Assembly (NCBI GenBank): GCA_910586005.1 | Contig: CAJUHG010000012.1 | Coordinates: forward strand, 26,741-42,346 | Direction of reading: 5' to 3' | Origin: an uncultured Lachnospiraceae bacterium | GTDB lineage: Bacteria > Bacillota > Clostridia > Lachnospirales > Lachnospiraceae | Length of the DNA stretch: 15,606 nt | Shown here: positions 1 to 6,907 of the stretch, in pieces | Layout: the number at the start of each line of letters is the position of its first letter | How positions within the stretch are numbered: the stretch's first letter is position 1 | The notes under the pieces: generated by a model | What the model saw: only the letters and a program-made list of their open reading frames with translations | Database searches by the model: none | Told to the model about the DNA's origin: nothing | Translations under genes and position numbers: made by a program

Positions 1-215
1 TATGTACCCTTTTTCTCCCTATCACACTTTTGGCAACGTTCTGCTCCTACCTCACTTCCTCTTGTATATTTCATACAAAAATCTGTAAAATTACTACCTT
101 CTGTAACATATTTTCCTTCCTTGTCTATTAAAATGGCAGCTACTCCTGTTGCTGTTGAAAATAGATCTTGAAGATGCTGTAATTTTTCCTTGTCAATTAT
201 ATCCAGTATTTCCAT
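1..215 (-). CDS. PocR ligand-binding domain protein, N-terminal part (runs off window)
   Basis: Only the first ~71 codons are in the window; the gene continues past base 1. The reading frame gives MEILDIIDKEKLQHLQDLFS, then a stretch with ATGVAAILIDKEGK, SNFTDFC and RCQKCDREK. This is the start of a PocR sensory domain: LQ-LQD-F--ATGVA, NFTDFC, then a Cys-rich RCQKCD. PocR domains are soluble small-molecule sensors, named after the propanediol regulator PocR, and are usually fused to histidine kinases, GGDEF, chemotaxis or AraC-type output domains. The output domain is outside the window, so the role cannot be named. The ATG is chosen because PocR proteins usually begin just before the I-D-K-LQ helix. 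The purine run before it (AGAGG) is only 2 nt from the ATG, so an upstream start in the same open frame is possible. The decayed TnpB lies directly upstream on the same strand. Confidence 0.7.
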   Translation of the reverse strand, partial: MEILDIIDKEKLQHLQDLFSTATGVAAILIDKEGKYVTEGSNFTDFCMKYTRGSEVGAERCQKCDREKKGT

Positions 216-337
216 AACCTCTGTTACTGAAAACTTATAAAAATCTATAAAAACATAAATTTTATATTTTATTTCTTTTTTATCATATCTACTTTTGTAA
301 CAAGAAATCTTGTGACTACTTGCAATTGATAAGATAC

Positions 338-769
338 TCAAAAGCGTAAATTCTCGACTAACGTACCAATATAGGGTATTTTTATGCTCAAGTGATTCTT
401 TTTTGTATCTATATAAATATGGATACTTGCATTTTTATCCCTGTCAATCACAGCACCACAGTTATTATACTTATAACTCCCTTTTACTGAGTTAAATTTT
501 CTAAACTCATCCCCTCTAGGACACACGTGTTCCTTCGGCTGATTCATAAGGTATCCCCTCTGGGGCACACATGTTCCTTTGGCTAATTCATAAGGTATCG
601 ACTTTAGTTTTCAATTTATAAATTTATTAGTTAAAATATAACTAGTTATTACAGATATTCCTCAGCTTATAGGCAAGTTCTAATAACTTCTTTTCAGCTT
701 TTATAATGTTATTCGTTTTACAGTAACTTCCTCCTTTCATATTTTTTTGATACTTGGTGCTGAAGCCCA
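338..769 (-). pseudogene. Decayed IS200/IS605-family TnpB (RNA-guided nuclease relative)
   Basis: Fragments of one TnpB gene lie in order on the minus strand but in different frames. About 734-769 encodes LQHQVSKKYERR; 642-735 encodes KTNNIIKAEKKLLELAYKL followed by a stop; 338-510 encodes YKYNNCGAVIDRDKNASIHI. In intact TnpB proteins the first two are the basic 'LQR-VSRKYE...KT-NIIK-E-K...L---L-NIR' helical segment. The last is the C-terminal zinc-finger half and the RDxNAS motif carrying the final RuvC acidic residue. The middle of the protein, the N-terminal third and most of the first zinc-finger half are missing, and a frameshift separates the first two pieces, so this cannot make an active nuclease. 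No TnpA gene or clear transposon end was seen. The open frame 338-568 is not an intact small gene. Family assignment rests on motif recognition only. Confidence 0.6.
511..598. repeat. 44-bp tandem duplication inside the TnpB remnant
   Basis: Two adjacent 44-bp copies, 511-554 and 555-598, both beginning CCCCTCT and ending TTCATAAGGTAT. I count 5 mismatches, all transitions (39/44 identical). Because 44 is not a multiple of three, each copy shifts the reading frame on the minus strand, which fits a decaying gene rather than a protein repeat. Confidence 0.85.
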
Positions 770-965
770 CACTTTTTTTAGGGGTTTATTTATATTTTTA
801 TAGGGTTCTTCCCTAACATTATATATTATTTTTTTGTTATTATATCATTTTTTTTTGTATAAAACAACATAAAATCAATTTCTTAGTTAGAAAAAATGTT
901 AAATTTTCACAAGATTTAAGAGGATAAATTATAATGATACAACACTTCAGACAATCGGTGATATC
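770..965. other. AT-rich gap between TnpB remnant and MATE gene
   Basis: Mostly homopolymeric A/T runs. On the minus strand this is downstream of the MATE gene and upstream of the TnpB fragments. No terminator hairpin with a T-tract was found after the MATE stop. The piece 780-820 could be more TnpB remnant (NINKPLKK in one frame) but is too short to assert. Confidence 0.4.
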
Positions 966-2333
966 TTATGCCGCTTTTTTCAAAATCCTAGGAAATAATA
1001 TTAAAAATGTAGTTGTTGTTGCTGCCGCTGCCACAAAATCAGAAATCGCTTCTGCTAAAAATACTGCCATTAACTTATTTTCAAAAAAGATAGGAAGAAT
1101 AAAAATCAATGGTATCATTAAGATAATTTTTCTAAAACATGCAAAAAACAAAGATACCTTTGCTTGTCCCAAGGCAAGAAATGTTTGTTGACATGCCATC
1201 TGTGCTCCCATAGCAAAAAAACCTGCCAAATATATTCTCATTGCCCAACTTGCCAACTCATATAATTCCCGAGAACTATCATTAAATAATCTGACAAAAA
1301 AGCCTGGAAATATCATTACTACTGTCCAAGTTGAAAAAATAAATATCATACAACAACACATAAGAAGTTGAAATGTCTTTTTTACACGCTCGTTATTTTT
1401 TGCACCATAATTATAACTAATAATAGGTTGTGCTCCCTGAGTCAATCCACTTAATGGAAGAGAAATCATTTGCATCACACTGTTTAAAATAGTAATACAA
1501 GATACTGCAATATCACCTCCATATTTATATAAAGAAGTATTAAAAGAAATATTAATTAGACTTTCTGTACTTTGCATAACAAAAGGAGATACTCCAAGTG
1601 CCAAAACTGGCAAAACATATTCTTTTTTTAACTGCATATATTGTCGTTTTATTTTTAGTTTTGTTTTCTTTCCACATAAAAACCTTAAGACCCATATAGC
1701 CGATACTGCCTGAGAAAAAATCGTTGCCAAAGCTGCTCCCGCAACTCCCATATCAAATACAAAAATAAAAATAGGATCTAAAAGAATATTTAACGCTGCT
1801 CCAATTAGAATAGTTCCCATCCCTTCTAAGGAAAATCCCTGCGTTGTAATAAAGCTATTTAGCCCTAAAGAAATCATAACAAATATGGTCCCACAAATAT
1901 AAATCTGCAAATATCCCCATGCATATGCAATTGTATTATCACTAGCACCAACCAAAAACAACAATTGTTTTCCAAACAATAAAAAAAATATTGTAAGTAT
2001 GATAGAAAGTCCTGTCAACATTACTACACAAGAACCTAGTATTTTTCTAGCACCCTCTAAATCCTTCTTTCCCATATAGATAGCTGCCCTAGGCGCTCCC
2101 CCAATTCCTACCAAAGCACTAAAAGCCATAATAAGCAATATAATCGGTAAACACAGTCCAATTCCTGTTAAAGCGATTGCCCCTGTGTCTTTGATATGCC
2201 CAATATAGATACGATCTACAATATTATAAAGCATGTTCACTAATTGAGCAAGAATCGCTGGAAGAGCCAATTTCAACAAAAGTTTTCCCAATGAACCTTT
2301 TCCTAAATCTACATTTTGATTATTATTTGCCAT
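966..2333 (-). CDS. MATE-family multidrug/cation antiporter (MepA-like)
   Basis: A 455-residue polytopic membrane protein with about 12 hydrophobic segments, the normal MATE size. MATE proteins export drugs, toxins or metabolites across the cytoplasmic membrane in exchange for Na+ or H+. The N-terminal signature is clear: LGKGSLGKLLLKLALPAI, then NMLYNIVDRIYIGHI, then LTGIGLCLPI, as in the MepA-like MATE branch common in Clostridia. The start at MANNNQ (2331-2333) is preferred over an ATG six codons upstream: it has AAGGGA about 9-10 nt before it, whereas the upstream ATG has no purine-rich site. The gene stands alone, with about 400 bp to metY upstream on the same strand. The substrate cannot be deduced; no neighbouring regulator suggests one. 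Confidence 0.93.
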   Translation of the reverse strand: MANNNQNVDLGKGSLGKLLLKLALPAILAQLVNMLYNIVDRIYIGHIKDTGAIALTGIGLCLPIILLIMAFSALVGIGGAPRAAIYMGKKDLEGARKILGSCVVMLTGLSIILTIFFLLFGKQLLFLVGASDNTIAYAWGYLQIYICGTIFVMISLGLNSFITTQGFSLEGMGTILIGAALNILLDPIFIFVFDMGVAGAALATIFSQAVSAIWVLRFLCGKKTKLKIKRQYMQLKKEYVLPVLALGVSPFVMQSTESLINISFNTSLYKYGGDIAVSCITILNSVMQMISLPLSGLTQGAQPIISYNYGAKNNERVKKTFQLLMCCCMIFIFSTWTVVMIFPGFFVRLFNDSSRELYELASWAMRIYLAGFFAMGAQMACQQTFLALGQAKVSLFFACFRKIILMIPLIFILPIFFENKLMAVFLAEAISDFVAAAATTTTFLILFPRILKKAA

Positions 2334-2351
2334 CTCTTGAATTCCCTTCAT

Positions 2352-2750
2352 TTTTGTAACAATTTAGCCACATATACAGTAAATATAACCAATTGTATAA
2401 CAAAGATTATATTTCCATATATCTGGCTGAATCATTCCTGTTATATAGTTACTCTTATCAAAATATAAGGTAACTTCCTACTATTATAAACATACTTTTA
2501 TTTTCCGTCTACTATTTTTCTCTGTTTGTACTCACAATTAATAATTAATATCTTAAGATTTTCAATTATCTCTAAATTTATAACTATATTTTAAGAATTT
2601 CAGTTATTTCCAAATTACACTTACAATGATACTTTAACACTTCTAGTTATTTCCAAAATAATATGACACATTATGTTAGACAATATTTTTATTATTACAA
2701 TTTATATTCTATAAAGTATACATAGCTATATCATTATTTTACAATATACA
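2352..2750. other. AT-rich intergenic region between metY and the MATE gene
   Basis: No open frame of note and no RNA gene recognised. It holds the degenerate triple repeat listed separately at 2553-2658. A TATAAT-like box on the minus strand lies near 2410, but no convincing -35 partner was found at 16-18 bp, so no MATE promoter is called. No strong metY terminator was seen. Confidence 0.5.
2553..2658. repeat. Degenerate triple direct repeat (~25 bp core)
   Basis: Cores at 2553-2577, 2591-2615 and 2634-2658 share the pattern TTAAnAnTT(T/C)nAnTTAT(T/C)TC(C/T)AAA. Copies 1 and 2 match at 21 of 25 positions, copies 2 and 3 at 20 of 25. Spacing is 38 and 43 bp. The sequence is AT-rich, so some similarity is expected by chance; copies 2 and 3 share an unbroken AGTTATTTCCAAA. 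Confidence 0.45.
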
Positions 2751-4055
2751 CTATTTCACAGCCTCAAATGCTGTGTCTAATGCTGCAATTAAATCCTCCA
2801 CTTTTTCAATACCAATGGAAAGTCGAATTGTATTTGGTTTGATTCCTTGATTTAAAAGTTCTTCTTTTGTGCATTGGCTATGGGTAGTTGTTGCCGGATG
2901 AATCACCAATGACTTCACATCTGCTACATTTGCCAATAATGAAAATATAGCAAGATTATCAATAAATTTTTGTGCTGTGTTTGCATCTCCCTTTATTTCA
3001 AAAGTAAAAATAGAACCTCCTCCATTTGGCAAATACCTCTTATACAATTTATGACTTGGTTCGCTCTCCAAAGACGGATGATGTACCGCTTCTACCTGTT
3101 TATGTTTTGATAAATACTCTACAATTTTCAATGCATTACTTACATGACGCTCTACACGCAATGATAATGTTTCTAATCCCTGCAAGAAAATAAATGCATG
3201 AAAAGGAGAAAGTGTCGCACCTGTATCACGCAGAAGAACCGCACGAATATAAGTTACAAAAGCTGCCGCCCCCACTGCATCTGAAAAGGATACTCCATGA
3301 TAACTTGGATTTTCCTCTGAAATCCACGGATATCTACCACATACCTTCCAATCAAAATTACCACTATCAATAATAATACCACCAATAGCTGTACCATGTC
3401 CTCCAATAAATTTTGTTGCAGAATGTACCACAATATCGGCTCCATATTCCATAGGGCGAATTAGATATGGTGTCGCAAAAGTAGAATCCACTACCAACGG
3501 AAGATTATGTTTATGTGCAATCTTTGCCAACTTTTCTAAATCCACTAAATTGGAATTTGGATTTCCTAAAGTCTCTACAAATATTGCTTTTGTATTTTCT
3601 TGTATGGCTGCCTCAAAAGCACCTTCCACCTCTGGGTCTACAAAAGTTGTGGTAACACCATTTGTCAAGGGCAATGTATGAGCTAATAAATTGTAAGTTC
3701 CTCCATAAATAGTTTTAGAGGCTACTATATGCTCCCCTGACTTTGCTAAGGCTTGAAAGGTATAAGCAATAGCCGCTGCACCAGAAGCTAGTGCTAGTGC
3801 TGCTACACCTCCCTCCAAAGATGCCATACGCTGTTCAAAAACATCTTCTGTTGGATTTGTCAATCTTCCATAAATATTTCCCATATCTCTAAGTCCAAAA
3901 CGATCTGCTGCATGTTTAGAATTGTGAAATACATAAGAAGTCGTTGCATAGATAGGAACTGCTCTCGCATCTGTAACAGGATCTGCCTGTTCCTGTCCAA
4001 TGTGTAATTGTCTCGTTTCAAATCCCCAGTTTTTAGAATCTCTAATATCTTTCAT
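2751..4055 (-). CDS. metY: O-acetylhomoserine sulfhydrylase (Cys/Met metabolism PLP enzyme)
   Basis: A 434-residue protein matching O-acetylhomoserine aminocarboxypropyltransferase, which makes homocysteine from O-acetylhomoserine and sulfide for methionine synthesis in the cytoplasm. Visible family features are the N-terminal GFETRQLHIGQ, YGRLTNPTEDVFEQRMASLE, a PLP-contacting VVDSTFATPYL near residues 188-198, and the PLP lysine in HSATKFIGGHG (Lys215 from this start). Length is typical of MetY (about 420-440) and longer than MetB/MetC. The start at 4053-4055 (MKDIRDSKNWGF) is preferred to the ATG 15 nt upstream, because that upstream ATG overlaps GGGAGAA, which is the correct RBS for the inner ATG (GGAG then 8 nt). 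It lies 73 bp downstream of cysK on the same strand and is probably co-transcribed, pairing homocysteine with cysteine formation. No S-box or T-box leader fits in the gap. Confidence 0.93.
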   Translation of the reverse strand: MKDIRDSKNWGFETRQLHIGQEQADPVTDARAVPIYATTSYVFHNSKHAADRFGLRDMGNIYGRLTNPTEDVFEQRMASLEGGVAALALASGAAAIAYTFQALAKSGEHIVASKTIYGGTYNLLAHTLPLTNGVTTTFVDPEVEGAFEAAIQENTKAIFVETLGNPNSNLVDLEKLAKIAHKHNLPLVVDSTFATPYLIRPMEYGADIVVHSATKFIGGHGTAIGGIIIDSGNFDWKVCGRYPWISEENPSYHGVSFSDAVGAAAFVTYIRAVLLRDTGATLSPFHAFIFLQGLETLSLRVERHVSNALKIVEYLSKHKQVEAVHHPSLESEPSHKLYKRYLPNGGGSIFTFEIKGDANTAQKFIDNLAIFSLLANVADVKSLVIHPATTTHSQCTKEELLNQGIKPNTIRLSIGIEKVEDLIAALDTAFEAVK

Positions 4056-4128
4056 TTTAGTTTCTCCCATTCATCTATTTTCTTTTAGCAAATATTAGTT
4101 ACTGATAGGAATTACTTCTATTCTATTT

Positions 4129-5055
4129 TTATTCTGTGAATAAAGGCGTAGAATAATATCGGTCTCCTGTATCTGGCAAAAGTGCTACAATCACTTTTCC
4201 CTTATTTTCAGACTTCTTTGCCAATTCGATAGCAGCATGAAGAGCAGCTCCAGATGAAATTCCCACAAGAATCCCCTCCTTTTTTGCAAGAAGTTTTGCT
4301 GCTGCAAATGCATCTTCATTTTCTGCTTGAAAAATCTCATCATATACCTTTGTATTTAAAACCTCAGGAACAAATCCTGCACCAATTCCCTGAATTTTAT
4401 GTGCTCCTGCCTTTCCTTCTGACAATACTGGAGATGCTGTTGGCTCCAATGCTATTACCTTTACATTTGGATTTTGTTCTTTTAAATATTCCCCTGTTCC
4501 TGTAACAGTGCCACCAGTTCCTACACCTGCAATAAAAATATCTACTTTTCCATCTGTATCTCTCCAGATTTCTGGTCCTGTTGTTGCTCTGTGTATCGCT
4601 GGATTAGAGGGATTCACAAACTGTCCTGGAATAAAACTATTTGGAATCTCTCGCGCTAATTCATCTGCTTTTTCAATTGCACCTTTCATTCCTTTTGTTC
4701 CTTCTGTCAAAACCAATTCTGCACCATAAGCCTTTAAAATATTTCTTCTTTCTATACTCATTGTTTCTGGCATAGTAAGAATAACTCGATATCCTTTAGT
4801 TGCTGCTATAGCAGCCAAACCAATCCCTGTATTTCCTGAAGTAGGTTCAATAATTACAGAACCACTTTTTAACAATCCTTTTTCCTCAGCATCTTCTATC
4901 ATCGCTTTTGCAATTCTATCTTTTACACTTCCAGCAGGATTAAAATATTCTAATTTTACTAGAATCGTCGCCTCTAGTTTAAGTTCTTTCTCAATATTTG
5001 TTACTTCTACTAATGGAGTATTTCCAATTAACTCTAAGGTTCCCTTATAATACAT
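4129..5055 (-). CDS. cysK: Cysteine synthase A (O-acetylserine sulfhydrylase)
   Basis: Makes cysteine from O-acetylserine and sulfide with PLP in the cytoplasm. The 308-residue protein starts MYYKGTLELIGNTPL. It carries the PLP lysine in NPAGSVKDRIA (Lys45), the substrate loop PTSGNTG (71-77), the phosphate-binding GVGTGGTVTGTG (from 177) and a conserved SSGAA near the C-terminus. The start at 5053-5055 is set by GAGG 8 nt upstream. A longer in-frame start at 5103 is ruled out because it lies inside the -10 box of the promoter read at 5094-5122, so the message would begin after it. The first gene of a probable cysK-metY operon, divergent from an Rrf2 regulator 140 bp away. A palindrome over the -35 box suggests direct repression. 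Confidence 0.96.
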   Translation of the reverse strand: MYYKGTLELIGNTPLVEVTNIEKELKLEATILVKLEYFNPAGSVKDRIAKAMIEDAEEKGLLKSGSVIIEPTSGNTGIGLAAIAATKGYRVILTMPETMSIERRNILKAYGAELVLTEGTKGMKGAIEKADELAREIPNSFIPGQFVNPSNPAIHRATTGPEIWRDTDGKVDIFIAGVGTGGTVTGTGEYLKEQNPNVKVIALEPTASPVLSEGKAGAHKIQGIGAGFVPEVLNTKVYDEIFQAENEDAFAAAKLLAKKEGILVGISSGAALHAAIELAKKSENKGKVIVALLPDTGDRYYSTPLFTE

Positions 5056-5093
5056 TTTCTTTTCCTCTTTCTTTCCTTTTATTCTTGCAATGC

Positions 5094-5122
5094 ATACTAC
5101 CACTATTTACCTATCAAGTCAA
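5094..5122 (-). promoter_or_regulatory. cysK-metY promoter (TTGACT - 17 bp - TAGTAT)
   Basis: On the minus strand the -35 TTGACT (5117-5122) and -10 TAGTAT (5094-5099) are separated by exactly 17 bp. Predicted transcription starts near 5087, giving a leader of only about 30 nt before the cysK ATG, too short for a riboswitch. Confidence 0.7.
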
Positions 5123-5127
5123 TAGGT
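5109..5127. promoter_or_regulatory. Candidate operator overlapping the cysK -35 box
   Basis: Minus strand reads ACCTATTGACTTGATAGGT: perfect 6-bp arms ACCTAT/ATAGGT around a 7-bp centre that contains the -35 box. The position is ideal for repression. The divergent Rrf2 regulator is the obvious candidate ligand; CymR-type Rrf2 proteins repress cysteine genes in Firmicutes. The assignment to this regulator is inference. Confidence 0.6.
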
Positions 5128-5139
5128 TTATTAGAATTC

Positions 5140-5168
5140 TTGAAAAAAAAATTTTTTAAAGCTATAAT
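5140..5168 (+). promoter_or_regulatory. Promoter of the Rrf2 regulator (TTGAAA - 17 bp - TATAAT)
   Basis: TTGAAA at 5140-5145 and a consensus TATAAT at 5163-5168 with a 17-bp spacer, 28 bp before the ATG. It is back to back with the cysK promoter; the palindrome at 5109-5127 lies about 13 bp upstream of this -35 box, so a protein bound there could influence both directions. Confidence 0.75.
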
Positions 5169-5195
5169 ATAATAAAAGATTGGAGGAATTTTTCT

Positions 5196-5603
5196 ATGAT
5201 TTCAACAAAAGCACGCTATGCACTTAGAGTAATGGTCGACCTTGCCCAACATCAGGAAAATGGATATATCCCTCTAAAAGATATCGCAATTCGGCAAGAG
5301 CTTTCTGAAAAATATTTGGAAATTATTTTAAAAATACTTGTAAAAAATAAAATTTTAAAAGGGCTTCGGGGAAAAAAAGGCGGCTATATGCTCACTCGTC
5401 TACCAAAAGAATATACAATAGGAGAAATTATTGAATTAACAGAAGGTTCCCTCAGTCCAGTCGCCTGTTTAATACCTAATACAGAAACCTGTTCTAGAAA
5501 AGAAAATTGTATCACATTACCACTCTGGCAAAAATATAATAAACTCACTTATGACTTTTTTTATCATATTACACTAGAAGACTTAATAAATGGAAATTTT
5601 TAA
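5196..5603 (+). CDS. Rrf2-family transcriptional regulator with three cysteines
   Basis: A 135-residue winged-helix regulator. The N-terminus MISTKARYALRVMVDLA, the recognition region LSEKYLEIILKIL and the wing LRGKKGGYML are classic Rrf2. Three cysteines at 91, 99 and 105 (C-x7-C-x5-C) sit where IscR/NsrR/RsrR-type members bind an iron-sulfur cluster, whereas Bacillus CymR has no such set. It may therefore sense Fe-S or redox state rather than act through a CysK complex as CymR does. RBS GGAGG lies 9 nt before the ATG. It is divergent from cysK-metY, which argues for control of sulfur assimilation. It could equally be an IscR-like regulator with a wider regulon; no iscS/iscU neighbour is present to support that. 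It is convergent with the DUF434 gene. Confidence 0.9.
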   Translation: MISTKARYALRVMVDLAQHQENGYIPLKDIAIRQELSEKYLEIILKILVKNKILKGLRGKKGGYMLTRLPKEYTIGEIIELTEGSLSPVACLIPNTETCSRKENCITLPLWQKYNKLTYDFFYHITLEDLINGNF

Positions 5604-5641
5604 GTTAAATCTTCTTACACAAGTTATTACTGTAATTATTT

Positions 5642-5676
5642 TACCCAAAATATATCAAAATAATATATTTTGGGTA
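5642..5676. terminator. Long hairpin between convergent genes, possible bidirectional terminator
   Basis: Perfect 14-bp stem TACCCAAAATATAT / ATATATTTTGGGTA with a 7-nt loop, 38 bp after the Rrf2 stop. Neither side carries a good T-tract (TCTTGTCC on plus, AAATAATT on minus), so terminator function is plausible from position only. It lies inside a diverged copy of the neighbouring repeat unit. Confidence 0.45.
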
Positions 5677-5712
5677 TCTTGTCCAACATACAATCTGACT
5701 TAAACGTCTATT

Positions 5713-5851
5713 ATTCTTAATTATTATAACTATTATATCCAAATATATAATTCCTAGAATCTTATCTAACAACTTATCATTCTTAATTATTATAACTATT
5801 ATATCCAAATATATAATTCCTAGAATCTTATCTAACAACTTATCATTCTTA
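5713..5851. repeat. 66-bp tandem repeat, 2.1 copies, plus a diverged partial copy
   Basis: Two essentially identical 66-bp units start at 5713 and 5779, and a third begins at 5845 with ATTCTTA before diverging. A more diverged partial copy at 5651-5688 matches the 3' part of the unit (about 26 of 38 positions, including TATATC, ATCTT and AACA). The minus-strand frame across it (5641-5838) has a 22-residue hydrophobic repeat, but its start would be TTG without an RBS, so I do not call a gene. Confidence 0.85.
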
Positions 5852-5886
5852 TAATTGTGAGATTCTTCTGTAGCACCAACTTTTTA

Positions 5887-6588
5887 TTATAAGTGAATCT
5901 TCCAAATAGGCTCTATCTGTTCCACAAGTCTTGGCATAAGATTTAACCAACTGATACAATGATTTAATATAATGGCATCTCCACTAATGACTCCTTCCAA
6001 GTGTTCTAATACTCGATCTACATCTGGGATAATTTGAACATTTACAGAAATACTATATTTTTCAGAACACTGCCAAATAAGGGCTGATAGCCTGCCAGAA
6101 TTGGAAACGGGAGCATCCAAATAAAAACATACTTCTGTTATTTTTAAAAGTTCTAATTCACTTAGTATTAGTTCAATGGCTCTTTGTGTCTTATCAATCA
6201 CACGATATGTTCCACGTAGCCCCGCCAAATCGCGTATCGTTCCATCTCTACAATAAAAAATAGGTGAACCTGACAATGCTACTTCTAATGTAATAATCAT
6301 ATTGAAACCATCAATATGTACAATCTTAGGAAAACTCTTATCTCTTTTTTGCAACAATTCTTTCTTGTTACGTTTCTCAATCCATTCTTTTGATGAAATA
6401 GACCTTGCCAAAGCCAGACGCTGCCGCTCTGAAAACATATAGTGATTACCAACAAAAGTTGTTGTGGGTTTTATATCATATCCCTGATCTAAAAGAAATT
6501 GTACTTCATCGGCCGCTTTTTTTAACAGTTCTAACTGTTTTCCTAAAAATTGTTTTTCATCTTCAGGAACATATCCTCGTCTACTCAT
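5887..6588 (-). CDS. DUF434/DUF5616-type protein, unknown function
   Basis: A 233-residue soluble protein. Residues 1-75 match what I know as DUF434 (MSRRGYVPEDEKQFLGKQL, then FVGNHYMFSERQRLALAR). Residues 85-230 correspond to the domain that normally follows it (DUF5616). That part resembles a PIN/NYN-like fold in motif order: HIDGFN (Asp93, Asn96), YLDAPVSNSG (Asp158) and SGDAIILNH (Asp204). A metal-dependent nuclease or RNA-processing role is therefore possible, but this is inference and no function is established to my knowledge. RBS AAGGA lies 5 nt before the ATG. It sits 44 bp downstream of the tRNA-Cys terminator with no clear promoter of its own, so it may rely on read-through or a promoter overlapping the terminator. 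Convergent with the Rrf2 gene. Confidence 0.8.
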   Translation of the reverse strand: MSRRGYVPEDEKQFLGKQLELLKKAADEVQFLLDQGYDIKPTTTFVGNHYMFSERQRLALARSISSKEWIEKRNKKELLQKRDKSFPKIVHIDGFNMIITLEVALSGSPIFYCRDGTIRDLAGLRGTYRVIDKTQRAIELILSELELLKITEVCFYLDAPVSNSGRLSALIWQCSEKYSISVNVQIIPDVDRVLEHLEGVISGDAIILNHCISWLNLMPRLVEQIEPIWKIHL

Positions 6589-6631
6589 AATTATCCTTTC
6601 TTTAATTGTGATAATCTCTTTCCTATAGAAG

Positions 6632-6655
6632 AAAAAACCCCGAAAAAAATCGGGG
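6632..6655 (-). terminator. Intrinsic terminator after tRNA-Cys
   Basis: Minus strand: stem CCCCGA / TCGGGG with a 6-nt T loop followed directly by TTTTTT. It lies 9 bp past the 3' end of the tRNA-Cys gene and is the clearest terminator in the window. Confidence 0.92.
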
Positions 6656-6663
6656 CTCTTAAG

Positions 6664-6735
6664 AGGCGCAGACCGGATTTGAACCGGTGCGTACTGGTGT
6701 TGCAGACCATTGCCTTACCGCTTGGCTACTGCGCC
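6664..6735 (-). tRNA. tRNA-Cys (GCA)
   Basis: 72 nt read from the minus strand. Acceptor stem GGCGCAG/CTGCGCC is perfect, the T-arm is CCGGTTCAAATCCGG, the anticodon loop CTGCAAC gives GCA, and discriminator base U73 is typical of tRNA-Cys. The first anticodon-stem pair is an A-G mismatch. CCA is not encoded. Confidence 0.96.
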
Positions 6736-6757
6736 ATACATATGATTTATTTTATTA

Positions 6758-6780
6758 ATAGTCTAGATATTCTAAACTAT
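6758..6780 (-). other. Hairpin in the tRNA-Cys leader
   Basis: Minus strand ATAGTTTAGA-ATA-TCTAGACTAT: a 10-bp stem with one T-G wobble and a 3-nt loop, 22 bp upstream of the tRNA 5' end. It could be a processing or stability element in the precursor; role unknown. Confidence 0.55.
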
Positions 6781-6865
6781 TTTTACCATTTCATTAAGTT
6801 ATCTTACTTTTATTATATTCCATAAATAAATTTTTATAACAAAAATATTTTTAATTCTCTACTGA

Positions 6866-6894
6866 ATTATAACAAATATTAAAACATTCGTCAA
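6866..6894 (-). promoter_or_regulatory. tRNA-Cys promoter (TTGACG - 17 bp - TATAAT)
   Basis: -35 TTGACG at 6889-6894 and a consensus TATAAT at 6866-6871, spacer 17 bp. The -10 box ends 131 bp from the tRNA 5' end, so the precursor would have a leader of about 124 nt. Confidence 0.72.
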
Positions 6895-6907
6895 GATATT
6901 TAAAAAA

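Noticed and set aside
338..568. A 76-residue small protein
   Set aside because: It is the C-terminal piece of the decayed TnpB read through the 44-bp duplication; its first residues come from the repeat in a shifted frame.
934..1191. Plus-strand reading frame of 85 residues
   Set aside because: It is the antisense shadow of the MATE C-terminus.
5056..5103. Longer cysK N-terminus starting at 5103
   Set aside because: That ATG overlaps the -10 box of the promoter and has no RBS; the inner ATG has GAGG at 8 nt and fits the family.
4056..5195. S-box, T-box or SAM riboswitch upstream of metY or cysK
   Set aside because: The predicted cysK leader is about 30 nt and the metY gap is 73 nt with no extended pairing; control appears to be at the promoter.
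5641..5838. Minus-strand 65-residue hydrophobic reading frame with a 22-residue internal repeat
   Set aside because: It is produced by the 66-bp DNA tandem repeat, would start at TTG without an RBS, and ends in the intergenic hairpin.
6550..6825. Plus-strand 91-residue reading frame
   Set aside because: It runs through the tRNA-Cys gene and its terminator on the opposite strand and has no family resemblance.
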